A stretch of 64,000 nt of DNA, taken from UBA10364 sp049611965. GTDB taxonomy: Bacteria; Bacteroidota; Bacteroidia; Flavobacteriales; Schleiferiaceae. The position numbers were made by a program, and so were the translations under genes. Positions 53,903-63,009 of this stretch are shown here, in pieces (the stretch's first letter is position 1; each line of letters starts with the position of its first letter). A model generated the notes under the pieces. It was not told where the DNA came from and did no database searches. It saw nothing but the letters and a program-made list of their open reading frames with translations. The stretch lies in contig JBMZBC010000002.1 of the NCBI GenBank assembly GCA_049611965.1, positions 45,001-109,000 of the forward strand, read 5' to 3'.

Positions 53903-54136
53903 GTGAGTACGCTAACAGACAGAATCGAAAAAGCCCTAGACGAGGTTCGCCCATTTCTTGCAAATGACGGAGGAGACGTCAGTCTAGTGAATATTGATGG
54001 TACAACGGTGGAAGTTCAATTCCACGGGGCTTGTGTTGGCTGTAAAGTGAGCGACTTCACCCTAAAAGGCGGGATAGAAACCACCATTAAAAAATATGCG
54101 CCTGAAATCGAGCGCGTCATAGCCATCGAGGCTTAA
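53903..54136 (+). CDS. NifU C-terminal domain (Nfu-type) iron-sulfur scaffold
   Basis: 77 residues: FLANDGGDVSLVNI and the CxxC of ACVGCKVSDFTLKGGIE (Cys44, Cys47), a pair that binds a bridging [4Fe-4S] in a dimer. The GTG start at 53903 is used; upstream readings run into mrp. It sits between mrp and serS, and this minimal form probably passes clusters to Mrp or target enzymes. Confidence 0.93.
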   Translation: MSTLTDRIEKALDEVRPFLANDGGDVSLVNIDGTTVEVQFHGACVGCKVSDFTLKGGIETTIKKYAPEIERVIAIEA

Positions 54137-54149
54137 ACCACTATTTATT

Positions 54150-55421
54150 ATGCTGCAGATCCAGCGCATCAGACAACAACCGGAAGCAATCATTGAAGGA
54201 TTGAAAAAGAGAGGTATAGATGCCACTCAAACGGTGAACGACTTAATTGACCTGGATGCACAGCGCCGTGGAATCCGTCATCAAATGGAGGAAAAACAGG
54301 CGCGTAGTAATGCATTGGCTAAAGAAATTGGCCAGTTATTCAAATCTGGTAAAGGTGCTGAGGCAAATGAACTCAAAGCCGAAACTGGCGCCTTGAAGCA
54401 GGATATCAAAGCTTTGAACGAAGAACTTCAAGGCCTCGAAGAAAAAGAACACGACCTCATCCTTACCCTTCCAAATGTTCCTCACGAGAGCGTTCCGGCT
54501 GGAAAAGATGAGAACGACAATGAAGAGGTTAGCCGCAAAGGGGAAATTCCAACCTTGCACGAAGATGCCAAGCCGCACTGGGATTTGGCTTCCGAGTACA
54601 ACCTCATTGACTTTGAATTAGGTGTGAAAATCAGTGGTGCTGGTTTTCCTGTATACGTCAATCACGGGGCACGTCTTCAACGTGCGATGATCAACTTCTT
54701 CCTTGACGAGAACAGAGCCGCAGGATATACGGAATACCAACCGCCGCACTTCGTGAATGCTGCCTCAGGTTATGGAACGGGACAACTTCCAGATAAGGAG
54801 GGTCAGATGTATGAAATGCCTTTGGACGGGTTGTATGCTATTCCAACCGCGGAGGTGCCTATTACCAATATCTTCCGTGACGAAATTGTAAAAGCTGAAG
54901 ATTTCCCAATCAAGAGTACGGGCTATACGCCGTGTTTCCGTCGCGAAGCAGGCTCTTACGGTAAAGATGTACGTGGCTTAAACCGACTGCACCAGTTCGA
55001 CAAAGTAGAAATTGTGAGCATCACTGACCCTGAAAGCTCTTACGCGCTATTGGATGAAATGGTAGCACACGTGGCTAGCCTTTTGGACAAGCTCGAATTG
55101 CCATACCGTATCCTACGACTTTGTGGTGGCGATGCTGGTTTTACTTCAGCATTGACGTACGACTTTGAAGTCTACAGTGCTGCACAAGAACGTTGGTTAG
55201 AAGTAAGCTCTGTGTCCAATTTTGAAACCTTCCAGGCAAACCGTTTGAAGCTTCGCTACAGGGATGAGAATGGTAAAACACAGCTTTGCCACACTTTAAA
55301 TGGATCTGCGATGGCACTTCCACGTGTGTTGGCTGCACTACTTGAAAACCACCAAACACCAGAAGGGATTAAAATCCCAGATGCGCTCGTTTCTTACACC
55401 GGTTTCGACATTATCAAATAA
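54150..55421 (+). CDS. serS: Seryl-tRNA synthetase
   Basis: Class II synthetase of 423 residues: long N-terminal antiparallel coiled coil (residues about 30-105) that grips tRNA-Ser, motif 2 CFRREAGSYGKDVRGLNRLHQF and motif 3 GSAMALPRVLAALLENHQ. The stop shares a base with the next start (TAATG). Third gene of an eight-gene run. Confidence 0.97.
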   Translation: MLQIQRIRQQPEAIIEGLKKRGIDATQTVNDLIDLDAQRRGIRHQMEEKQARSNALAKEIGQLFKSGKGAEANELKAETGALKQDIKALNEELQGLEEKEHDLILTLPNVPHESVPAGKDENDNEEVSRKGEIPTLHEDAKPHWDLASEYNLIDFELGVKISGAGFPVYVNHGARLQRAMINFFLDENRAAGYTEYQPPHFVNAASGYGTGQLPDKEGQMYEMPLDGLYAIPTAEVPITNIFRDEIVKAEDFPIKSTGYTPCFRREAGSYGKDVRGLNRLHQFDKVEIVSITDPESSYALLDEMVAHVASLLDKLELPYRILRLCGGDAGFTSALTYDFEVYSAAQERWLEVSSVSNFETFQANRLKLRYRDENGKTQLCHTLNGSAMALPRVLAALLENHQTPEGIKIPDALVSYTGFDIIK

Positions 55422-55987
55422 TGCATCGTTTACTACTTCTTTCACTTCTGCTTCTCGGAGTATGCTCTTGCGCACCACAAGAACCTTGGCAAGCGGAAAT
55501 GGTTAATAGGTTAGATTCTATGGTGGTCTTAAGTGAAAGCCATGAGGCTGTAATGCAGAGCGTGGATAGCGCTAGAGTGAATGCCGCATACCTAGAAATG
55601 GGTGAGCATCAAGTATTTTTCCTTGCACATGTCGATGAAATGATGGCGCTACAGATTCCCAAAGAGGTATTTACAGGGCCCTTATTTCAAATGGACAATT
55701 GCGTAAAATACTACGGCCGTGTGGTGGGTAGTTACACGACAGAATTGGACCCTAAATACAACAGCACGCAATTAACCAGCCTTCGATCGACAGTCAGAAA
55801 TGGCAATATTGATAGTACCCGTGCAGTGAAATACTTCAACGATGAAGCGTTCGTTCTAAGAGATGCCGACCGTCGGATTAATAAAAGCTACGGCGGTTGT
55901 TTTGAATGCCTCCGAAAACACGACGCTCTGATGGCCGATTTAGACTCGCTAAAGAACTATATCTTAGCGACCAATGCGCCTGAATAG
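55421..55987 (+). CDS. Lipoprotein, unknown function
   Basis: 188 residues with a lipoprotein signal (LLLLGVCSC, lipidated Cys17) and a mostly helical body. A late CFEC (residues in SYGGCFECLRKH) could form a disulfide or bind metal. No family recognised. It is translationally coupled to serS and overlaps the TPR gene by 14 bases; the tight packing is the only hint of function. Confidence 0.72.
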   Translation: MHRLLLLSLLLLGVCSCAPQEPWQAEMVNRLDSMVVLSESHEAVMQSVDSARVNAAYLEMGEHQVFFLAHVDEMMALQIPKEVFTGPLFQMDNCVKYYGRVVGSYTTELDPKYNSTQLTSLRSTVRNGNIDSTRAVKYFNDEAFVLRDADRRINKSYGGCFECLRKHDALMADLDSLKNYILATNAPE

Positions 55988-57752
55988 ATTACTTCTTTTT
56001 CTTTTTATTCCGCTGTTTGGCTTGGCCCAAAGGTCACAGCCCACCATGAATATACGTACATGTGATACCCTAATCATGCAGGGCAATTATGCACGTGCCG
56101 TTGATTGTCTGCAGCCCCATTACAACGCCAATCCTCAGGGACCGAGCTATGAAAAGTTACTCGATGCTTACCTATTAAGTAACGATACCTCAGCTGCGCT
56201 TAAACTTGTCAGAAAGCAAAGCAAACGCTTTGGGGATGCTCGCCCGCAATACACGGTCGATTATTGGGTACTCAGCGGGAAACTAGGAAAGAAAGGACCA
56301 CAATGGGAAAATATTGAATTACAGGTCGTAAAGAACCCATATTCTTCACGGGCAGTCGCACGAGTATTAGAAAAATATGGTCTTTTGAAAGAGGCTATCG
56401 CAATCTATGAGTTGGCCGAGCAAAGACAACCCAAACTCAATGTTTCTTTCGAAAGGGCCCAATTATATGCCCAACTCGGGGACATAGACTCACAGTACAA
56501 AGCCTATTTAAAGGCCATCGATGAAAACCGCGGTTATTTGAACAACATCAAATTACGCATGACTCAAAATATCGGAGACGACGTATCTGGCACTCATGCA
56601 AATGCTGCAAAAAAAGCAATTGTTGCACGCATTCAAGTAGGCGGCGATGTAGGCGTATTTGAGAGCCTTTTATTGTTCGTTTATCGTGAATTAGGCGAGT
56701 ACGAGCGAGCCTTCAGATGGCTAAAAGCCAAAGCGAAGAGTGATGACTTCCGAGCCAATGAGCTTATGAATATTGCGCGGGATGCCAGAGACATTGAGCA
56801 GTATGAGCTCGCTTCGAGAGTCTATGATTTTATGATTCATTCGAAACCATCCATGGTTCAGGGCGGATGGCTAAATCAGGCACTCATAGAACAACTTTGG
56901 GTTCTAGATCGCTTGGATGAAAAACAAGCAGCAATGCTCACCTCGGAATTTGACGGCAGCCAATGCGGCAATTGCTTCGGTTGGGAACTAGCGCGTGAAG
57001 AATATAAAATCAAGCACCAAACAATTGACAGTACACTAACTGCCGATTATAAAGAGATCATGTCATCGCTGCGTGCGCGTTATCCGAGACCGTTATCTGA
57101 AGGCTTGACCTATAAGAGTTATGCAAGCGTTCTTCAAATAGCTGGTCGGTTCGATGAAGCGCTGATAGAATTTGCCCGAGCAGAAACCCTCCTAGGGGAT
57201 TCCAAAGAAGGCGACGAAAGCCGCTTGGCTCGCGCCATGTGCGCCTTCTACGACGGGGATATAGACTGGGCAAAGACTCAACTTGAAGTCCTACTCAAAT
57301 CAACCTCAAAGGAGATTGCCAATGACGCCCTGGAGAACGCCTTGTTGATTGCTGCTAACTCTGTAGAAGATACCCTTTATGAAGGGCTACAACTTCTGCG
57401 AGTTCCCATGCTCTATGAAATTATGGGGCAGCAACAAAAGGCCTTGGACGCTTACAATAGGATAGAGAACATCTTACTGGCGAATGAGGTTTACGATGAT
57501 CTCTTGTATAAAAAAGGGAAATTGCTCTTGAGCATGGGATACTTTCAAGAAGCGAAACAGAGCTTTTTAGTTCTGCAGAATGCCGCTGGGGAAGGCATGT
57601 GGAAAGAAGAAGGTTATTTTTATTTCGCCAAGGCCGCATTTGAATTGGACCCTGGTTCTTCGAAAGAGGCACTCATGGAGTATCTGATAAGCTATCCAAA
57701 TGGTTTTTATACCGAACAAGCCCGCACAATGTATCGTACCTTTGCCTTATGA
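55974..57752 (+). CDS. Secreted TPR-repeat protein
   Basis: 592 residues: a signal peptide (ending FGLAQRS) and a solenoid of TPR-like repeats through the whole protein (ARAVDCLQPHYNANPQG; LAQLEVLLKSTSKE-like helices; AFELDPGSSKEALMEYLISYP). Possibly an envelope scaffold. It starts inside the lipoprotein gene and ends in an ATGA-like overlap with the DUF4286 gene. Confidence 0.82.
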   Translation: MRLNRLLLFLFIPLFGLAQRSQPTMNIRTCDTLIMQGNYARAVDCLQPHYNANPQGPSYEKLLDAYLLSNDTSAALKLVRKQSKRFGDARPQYTVDYWVLSGKLGKKGPQWENIELQVVKNPYSSRAVARVLEKYGLLKEAIAIYELAEQRQPKLNVSFERAQLYAQLGDIDSQYKAYLKAIDENRGYLNNIKLRMTQNIGDDVSGTHANAAKKAIVARIQVGGDVGVFESLLLFVYRELGEYERAFRWLKAKAKSDDFRANELMNIARDARDIEQYELASRVYDFMIHSKPSMVQGGWLNQALIEQLWVLDRLDEKQAAMLTSEFDGSQCGNCFGWELAREEYKIKHQTIDSTLTADYKEIMSSLRARYPRPLSEGLTYKSYASVLQIAGRFDEALIEFARAETLLGDSKEGDESRLARAMCAFYDGDIDWAKTQLEVLLKSTSKEIANDALENALLIAANSVEDTLYEGLQLLRVPMLYEIMGQQQKALDAYNRIENILLANEVYDDLLYKKGKLLLSMGYFQEAKQSFLVLQNAAGEGMWKEEGYFYFAKAAFELDPGSSKEALMEYLISYPNGFYTEQARTMYRTFAL

Positions 57753-58066
57753 GTGAGCACATCTACAATGTAACGATCGTTGTGAATCCCGTCGTCGAAG
57801 AGCGCTGGATCCATTGGATGAAAGAAGAACATATCCCAGAGGTCATGGAGACGGGCATGTTTACATCCTTCATATTTACCCAAGTTTTTCCAGAACAAGA
57901 ACAGGACCACCCTAGTTACAGTGTTCAGTACCGCGCCTCAGATCTTGAGAGCATTAAACTCTATATGCAAATGTATGCGGGTGCACTGCGCGAAAAGAGC
58001 ACGAAAGCCTGGGGTGAACATGCACTCGCCTTCAGAACAGTGCTAGAAGTTTTGGATGAAAAATAA
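57749..58066 (+). CDS. DUF4286 family protein
   Basis: 105 residues: IYNVTIVVNPVVEERWIHWM, HIPEVMETGMF and YSVQYRASDLESIKLYM are the hallmark stretches of this Bacteroidetes family, a ferredoxin-like fold of unknown role. Overlaps the TPR gene by 4 bases and the M16 gene by 1. Confidence 0.9.
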   Translation: MSEHIYNVTIVVNPVVEERWIHWMKEEHIPEVMETGMFTSFIFTQVFPEQEQDHPSYSVQYRASDLESIKLYMQMYAGALREKSTKAWGEHALAFRTVLEVLDEK

Positions 58067-59295
58067 TGAAGCACAGCGACGTCTTTACCCTTACTAACGG
58101 CCTTCAATGTTCTTTTCAATACAAGAAAAGTACGGTTGCTCACATTGCTGTTGCCATCAAGGCAGGCTCCCGCGACGAACTAAAACATCAGCAGGGACTT
58201 GCGCACTTTATCGAACACAACCTTTTCAAAGGCACCAAGAACCGGAAGGCGTACCACATCTTGAGTAGATTGGACGATGTTGGAGGCGAACTCAATGCCT
58301 ACACCACTAAAGAGGAGACGATAATCCATGCAAGCTTTTTAAAGCGTGACCTGCGCCGAGCAGTAGAACTATTGAGTGACGTGTTGATTGACAGCACATT
58401 TCCAGAAAGAGAATTGGTCAAAGAAAAAGAGGTCATTAAAGACGAGATTTTCAGCTACAAAGACACTCCTTCAGAACGGATTTTTGACGACTTCGAAGAT
58501 CTTATTTTTGAAGGAAACGGCCTTGGAAGAAATATTCTAGGTACCCCGGAAAGTGTGGATGGTCTAAGCCGTAATGATATCCTCGAGTTTAAAAGTAGGA
58601 CCTACACCGCCAAGCGCATAAAAATCGCCGTTACCGGCCCTTACGGCGGGGATCGCATTACAACAGTACTCGGAGAATACTTCGGAGGGTGGTCGCTAAG
58701 TGAAAACCAATGGTCTGCAGAAAACAATGCTGCCACTGATCCTAGACGTATTGTGAGCCCAGAAGCGCAATTTCAAGACCATTTCATGACCGGATGGCGT
58801 ATACCCGGGATACACTCCAGCGATAGAAGAGCACTTTTGTTGCTCAATAATGTCTTAGGTGGACCTGCTATGAACAGCCGTCTTGGATTAAACATTCGGG
58901 AAAAGCACGGTATCGCTTACAACATCGAGAGCTACATGAACCTTTACAGCGATGTTGGAATGCTTGGCATTTACTTGGGCTGTGACCCACTTCAGACAAA
59001 AAAGGCAGAACAACTGGTGCACAAGGAGGTCGAGAGATTTATTAGTCAACCCTTAGGAATACTGCAATTGAGCAAGGCTAAAAACCAATTCATCGGTCAA
59101 ATGGCATTGGCAGAAGAAAATGGCCTGAACAGCGCCATTGGCGCAGCGCGTGCATTGCTTCATTTTGGTAAGGTGAGCACTTTTGATTTCGTGGCTTCTC
59201 AAATACGGGACTTAACCACATCAGACTTACAGCGCGTAGCCAACGATTACCTTACCAAAGAGTATGCCTTTACATTGATCTACACGAAAGCCTAA
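58066..59295 (+). CDS. M16 zinc metallopeptidase, short cytoplasmic form
   Basis: 409 residues without a signal peptide. The zinc motif HFIEH (47-51) and downstream Glu in KEKEVIKDEI are intact, and the second domain has GGPAMNSRLGLNIREKHGIAYNI. It resembles processing-peptidase-like YmxG proteins. Unlike the 47-51 kb pair it has no inactive partner nearby. It starts at the TAATG overlap with DUF4286. Confidence 0.92.
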   Translation: MKHSDVFTLTNGLQCSFQYKKSTVAHIAVAIKAGSRDELKHQQGLAHFIEHNLFKGTKNRKAYHILSRLDDVGGELNAYTTKEETIIHASFLKRDLRRAVELLSDVLIDSTFPERELVKEKEVIKDEIFSYKDTPSERIFDDFEDLIFEGNGLGRNILGTPESVDGLSRNDILEFKSRTYTAKRIKIAVTGPYGGDRITTVLGEYFGGWSLSENQWSAENNAATDPRRIVSPEAQFQDHFMTGWRIPGIHSSDRRALLLLNNVLGGPAMNSRLGLNIREKHGIAYNIESYMNLYSDVGMLGIYLGCDPLQTKKAEQLVHKEVERFISQPLGILQLSKAKNQFIGQMALAEENGLNSAIGAARALLHFGKVSTFDFVASQIRDLTTSDLQRVANDYLTKEYAFTLIYTKA

Positions 59296-59299
59296 TGCC

Positions 59300-59941
59300 A
59301 TGGACTTTTTAAGCGACGATTTACACAAATACATCTCCAAGCATACCACAGAGGCGCCCGAGTTTTTGAACGAATTAGAACGCGAGACTTGGGTCAAAGT
59401 AGTGATGCCGCGTATGTTGAGCGGTCATGTCCAAGGTCAAATTCTTAAGATGTTCTCGTGCATGGCCAAACCCAAATACATCCTTGAGGTTGGCACTTTT
59501 ACAGGCTACGCATCTCATTTCCTTGTCGAAGGACTAGCGGCAGATGGGGAGTTTCACGCAGTTGAAATCAACGAGGAGCTGGAGTCTATTATTCTCAAGT
59601 ATTGGCAGAAAAACCCTCGTTTTGAGCAAATGAAATTGCACCTGGGTTCTGCAGGCGATGTACTCAAAGTGCTCCAACGCCCGTGGGATTTCATCTTCCT
59701 AGATGCGGATAAGCGAGGTCTTTTAGACTATTATGAGCTGCTTGTACCGCAAATGCCGAGCGGCGGCATCATGCTAGTAGACAACATTTTATGGTCTGGG
59801 AAGGTCGTTGAAGCAGTGGCGCACAATGACAAAGACACCAAAGCTATTTTAGCGTTGAACGCTCACATCGCTAATGATCCTAGAGTCGAACAAGTCATTC
59901 TCAGTGTTCGCGATGGAATTATGATGGTTCGCAAGCGCTAG
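59300..59941 (+). CDS. Class I SAM-dependent O-methyltransferase
   Basis: 213 residues of the catechol O-methyltransferase-like family: LEVGTFTGYASHFLVEGL (motif I), FIFLDADKRGLLDYYELL and GGIMLVDNILWSGKV with the metal-binding Asp/Asn. These enzymes methylate hydroxyl groups on small molecules or tRNA (TrmR-type); the substrate is not clear. Last gene of the eight-gene run. Confidence 0.93.
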   Translation: MDFLSDDLHKYISKHTTEAPEFLNELERETWVKVVMPRMLSGHVQGQILKMFSCMAKPKYILEVGTFTGYASHFLVEGLAADGEFHAVEINEELESIILKYWQKNPRFEQMKLHLGSAGDVLKVLQRPWDFIFLDADKRGLLDYYELLVPQMPSGGIMLVDNILWSGKVVEAVAHNDKDTKAILALNAHIANDPRVEQVILSVRDGIMMVRKR

Positions 59942-59992
59942 TTATGCGATGTTTTCCTATCTTGGAGGTTCAATTCAATTAAAGAACTACTT

Positions 59993-61264
59993 ATGAAAAA
60001 AGTTTTACTCCTTGCAGCTGTTGCATTCGGGTTGAACGGTTTCGCTCAAGACGCGATTGCAACGAAGTTGTTGCAGACTGAAATCACCCCTGACGCTGCT
60101 GCCAAAGAAAAAATTGAGGACATCATCCTCAAGAGAGGCGGTGCAGTAGATAACAACTACGATTATACTGACTTCTTGTACCAGTTTTATAGCTCGGACA
60201 TGGCTCTAGGTGCGATTACAACGACACCAGATTCTTCGACTGTTATTGTATATTCTGACGGTACTCCTGGTTACTCTTACAACCACGCAGTTGGGGCTCT
60301 TTACGATTTCAACTACTACGGTTGGGGCGATAACGAGTTTAACGAAACAGATCAGGTAAATATTGATTCACTTTATGTGATTGGTGGTTACGACATCTTT
60401 GACGGTAGCAATACCGATAAAATCCGCTTTACCATCTTTAAAGGTGCGAACGGTTTCTCTTCACCTTTCTCAGGTGTTCAGTACAACGCAGGTACTTGGG
60501 CTGCTCTAGACCCAACAGTACAACCAACTGCTAAGACTATGGCGTACGCTGGTAGCTCTTCTGACGGTAACGCTGGTGGTGTAAGTGCAACTAACACGAC
60601 TGTGATTGACTACACATTGAGCACTGCAGATAGTGGTGTTGCAGTTGTAGGTGTTGAAGTGCCTAACGGCGGTCTATCCATGATGGGCGACGAGTTGTTG
60701 GGTATCTTCATTGAGTACTTGCCAGGTGGCGCTTCTACGTCAGATACTATCGACTACTCAAACAACACTGGTGATATCAACCCGTTCTACTTCTACTACT
60801 ACAGAGAAGGAAACACTTCAGCTCCTCAAGGTTACTTTATCCAAGATTACGACAGTACTTCCACGAACTGTTCGAACTTCTTGTTTAACACAACTCGTTA
60901 TGCTGCATGGTCAGGTACTTCCGCTTGGAGAAACGACCAGACGAGTATTAACATGAGCTACTCACACTTGATTTCCGTAACAGCTTCAGGTACTTCAACT
61001 ATCGGTATCGAAGACGCAGATTTGACGTCAGTATCTATCTTCCCTAACCCGTCTAACGGCGTGGTAAACGTAACGCTAGATGCTACTACTGACGCTACAG
61101 TTACTGTAGTTGACGTACTAGGTCAAGTAGTATACGCTGCTAACGAAAACTTCGTAGCTGGCGAGCGCAAAGTGATCGACCTAAGCAATAATGCTAAAGG
61201 GATGTACATCCTTTCAGTAGAAGGCGAAGGCGTGAACACTGTAGAGCGCATCACGATCAAGTAA
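59993..61264 (+). CDS. Secreted protein with T9SS type A sorting domain
   Basis: 423 residues: signal peptide (ending NGFAQD), a beta-rich central region with many Gly, Ser, Thr, Asn and Tyr (YDFNYYGWGDNEFN), and a C-terminal Por secretion tail: SIFPNPSNGVVNV, VVDVLGQVVYAA and KGMYILSVE. Substrate for T9SS and probably cell-surface anchored. Codon choice is strongly biased (GGT, GTA, AAC), suggesting high expression. TATCTTGG (59958-59965) is a weak promoter candidate. Confidence 0.9.
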   Translation: MKKVLLLAAVAFGLNGFAQDAIATKLLQTEITPDAAAKEKIEDIILKRGGAVDNNYDYTDFLYQFYSSDMALGAITTTPDSSTVIVYSDGTPGYSYNHAVGALYDFNYYGWGDNEFNETDQVNIDSLYVIGGYDIFDGSNTDKIRFTIFKGANGFSSPFSGVQYNAGTWAALDPTVQPTAKTMAYAGSSSDGNAGGVSATNTTVIDYTLSTADSGVAVVGVEVPNGGLSMMGDELLGIFIEYLPGGASTSDTIDYSNNTGDINPFYFYYYREGNTSAPQGYFIQDYDSTSTNCSNFLFNTTRYAAWSGTSAWRNDQTSINMSYSHLISVTASGTSTIGIEDADLTSVSIFPNPSNGVVNVTLDATTDATVTVVDVLGQVVYAANENFVAGERKVIDLSNNAKGMYILSVEGEGVNTVERITIK

Positions 61265-61293
61265 TCCTTACTTGCTCAACACAAAATACCCAG

Positions 61294-61322
61294 CCGGGGC
61301 GCGCAAGCGTCCCGGTTTTTTT
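61294..61322 (+). terminator. Intrinsic terminator after the T9SS type A gene
   Basis: CCGGGGCGC pairs with GCGTCCCGG (one G-T pair) around a GCAA tetraloop, followed by seven T. Confidence 0.92.
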
Positions 61323-61339
61323 ATGACTTAAAATCTTGT

Positions 61340-62095
61340 TTAGCGCAGGGCTTGACGAACCTGCTTGAAGAGTTTGGATTTGAAGACGTATTCTTCAACA
61401 TCCGCATTGGTAGACTTCAACACCTGTGAACTATTTCCTTCCCAAACTTTGTGGCCTTCTTTCATGAAAACAACATGATCGCCAATCTCAAGGACAGAGT
61501 TCATATCGTGGGTATTCACAATGGTCGTCATTCCGAACTCGTGCGTAATCTCATGAATGAGCTGGTCTATCACTATGGCTGTCTCTGGGTCGAGGCCAGA
61601 ATTAGGCTCATCACAAAAAAGGTACTTCGGGCTCATCGAAATCGCACGCGCGATACTCACCCGCTTTTGCATACCGCCAGAGATCTCACTAGGAAACTTT
61701 GTATCTGCCCCTTCTAAACGAACGCGATCCATAACGAACTTCACGCGTTGATCCATTTCGTGCTCGGTCATCGTGGAAAACATTTCCAAAGGAAAACGGA
61801 TGTTCTGTGCAACCGTCATACTATCGAAGAGGGCACCGCCTTGAAAAACCATCCCTATCTCTTGACGAAGCTTCTTAAAGCGTTGCTTGGTCATTTCACC
61901 TAAGACTTCCCCATCGTATAAAATCTCGCCTTGGTCTGGCTCGTGCAGGCCTAATATGGTTTTCAGAAATACCGTCTTTCCAGAACCTGAGCGACCAATA
62001 ATGAGGTTGGTCTCGCCTTGATGAAAATCTACATCTACACCCTTAAGGACGTTGTTGTCTCCAAAGCTCTTATGTATGCCTTTTGCTTGAATCAT
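61340..62095 (-). CDS. mlaF: ABC transporter ATPase, MlaF-like
   Basis: 251 residues: Walker A GRSGSGKT (34-41), Q-loop VFQGGALFDSMTV, signature SGGMQKRV, Walker B YLFCDEP and the H-loop NTHD. The phrase GALFDSMTV is diagnostic for Mla/Ttg2 ATPases, which power lipid movement between the membranes. It shares a base with the permease gene. The MlaD (MCE) partner is not seen within the window. Confidence 0.92.
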   Translation of the reverse strand: MIQAKGIHKSFGDNNVLKGVDVDFHQGETNLIIGRSGSGKTVFLKTILGLHEPDQGEILYDGEVLGEMTKQRFKKLRQEIGMVFQGGALFDSMTVAQNIRFPLEMFSTMTEHEMDQRVKFVMDRVRLEGADTKFPSEISGGMQKRVSIARAISMSPKYLFCDEPNSGLDPETAIVIDQLIHEITHEFGMTTIVNTHDMNSVLEIGDHVVFMKEGHKVWEGNSSQVLKSTNADVEEYVFKSKLFKQVRQALR

Positions 62096-62847
62096 TAGTT
62101 GAGCAATAAATCAGTTAAGACATAATTAGATAGGATGATCGCTAAACAAGACCGCACTACGGCGTTTGTACTTGCAACACCTACCTCAACGGCACCGCCC
62201 TTAACAGTATACCCACAATAGGCACTAACAGATCCAATTATAAAGGCATAAACCACGGATTTGATCAAACCGTAGATGACATTTTCGAAAACAATAAACT
62301 CCAATTGGTACCCGCTAATACTCTCTTGGAAAGCAATGAGTCCAAGCAGGTCGCCGGCCATTGCACCGCCCCATAATCCGAGGAACATAGACATCAGGAT
62401 GAGGAGAGGGTTAAAGAATAGCTGGGCCACTATCTTAGGCAGAATAAGATAGCTAGCGCTATTTACTCCCATTACTTCTAGTGCATCGATCTGTTCGGAA
62501 ACACGCATGGTTCCAAGACTCGAGGCAATATTTGAACCCACTTTCCCCGCTAGAATTAAACTTACTACCGTCGGACTAAACTCCAGCGTAATGGATTCTC
62601 TGGTAGCCATCGCAATGTAATAGGTTGGGATCAGCGGATCATCGCTCAATTGAAAGGCCGTTTGAATGGTAACAATAGCCCCCATGAAGACAGACAAAAT
62701 CACTACGATACCAATGGAATCTACACCGAGAAGCTGAATTTCCTTAATCGTGGAACGGTAGAAAAGCGTCCAACGGTCTGGACGTCGAAATACTTTCGTC
62801 ATTAAAACGCCGTAGGCACCAATTCCTTCGAAAAAGTTCGTGATCAT
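62095..62847 (-). CDS. mlaE: ABC transporter permease, MlaE-like
   Basis: 250 residues with five to six membrane helices. Conserved MlaE pieces: VVILSVFMGAIVTIQTAFQL, RESITLEFSPTVVSLILAGKVGSNIASSLGTM in short parts, and EQIDALEVMGVNSASYLILPK. Probably maintains outer membrane lipid asymmetry with MlaF. The ATG at 62847 is close to a possible TAAATTAG -7 box (62852-62859), which would leave almost no leader. Confidence 0.92.
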   Translation of the reverse strand: MITNFFEGIGAYGVLMTKVFRRPDRWTLFYRSTIKEIQLLGVDSIGIVVILSVFMGAIVTIQTAFQLSDDPLIPTYYIAMATRESITLEFSPTVVSLILAGKVGSNIASSLGTMRVSEQIDALEVMGVNSASYLILPKIVAQLFFNPLLILMSMFLGLWGGAMAGDLLGLIAFQESISGYQLEFIVFENVIYGLIKSVVYAFIIGSVSAYCGYTVKGGAVEVGVASTNAVVRSCLAIILSNYVLTDLLLN

Positions 62848-62889
62848 ATGGCTAATTTACAGTTTCTTTGAAGGACAAACTCCTATGTT

Positions 62890-63009
62890 ATGAAGAGAAT
62901 TGCCACTATTTCTATCGTACTTCTTGCACTCGCGCTAAGCAGCTGTGGAACAGCCAAGGACTGTGACTGCCCATCCTTCTCATCTGCCGAGACAACACAA
63001 GTAGGTTAA
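62890..63009 (+). CDS. Mini-lipoprotein, 39 residues
   Basis: A lipoprotein signal (LLALALSSCG, lipidated Cys19) followed by only about 20 residues, with Cys-Asp-Cys in KDCDCPSF. Its TAA shares a base with the ATG of the SprT-like gene. TTTCTTTG (62863-62870) upstream is 7 of 8 to the -7 consensus. Short but well supported by the lipobox and coupling. Confidence 0.65.
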   Translation: MKRIATISIVLLALALSSCGTAKDCDCPSFSSAETTQVG

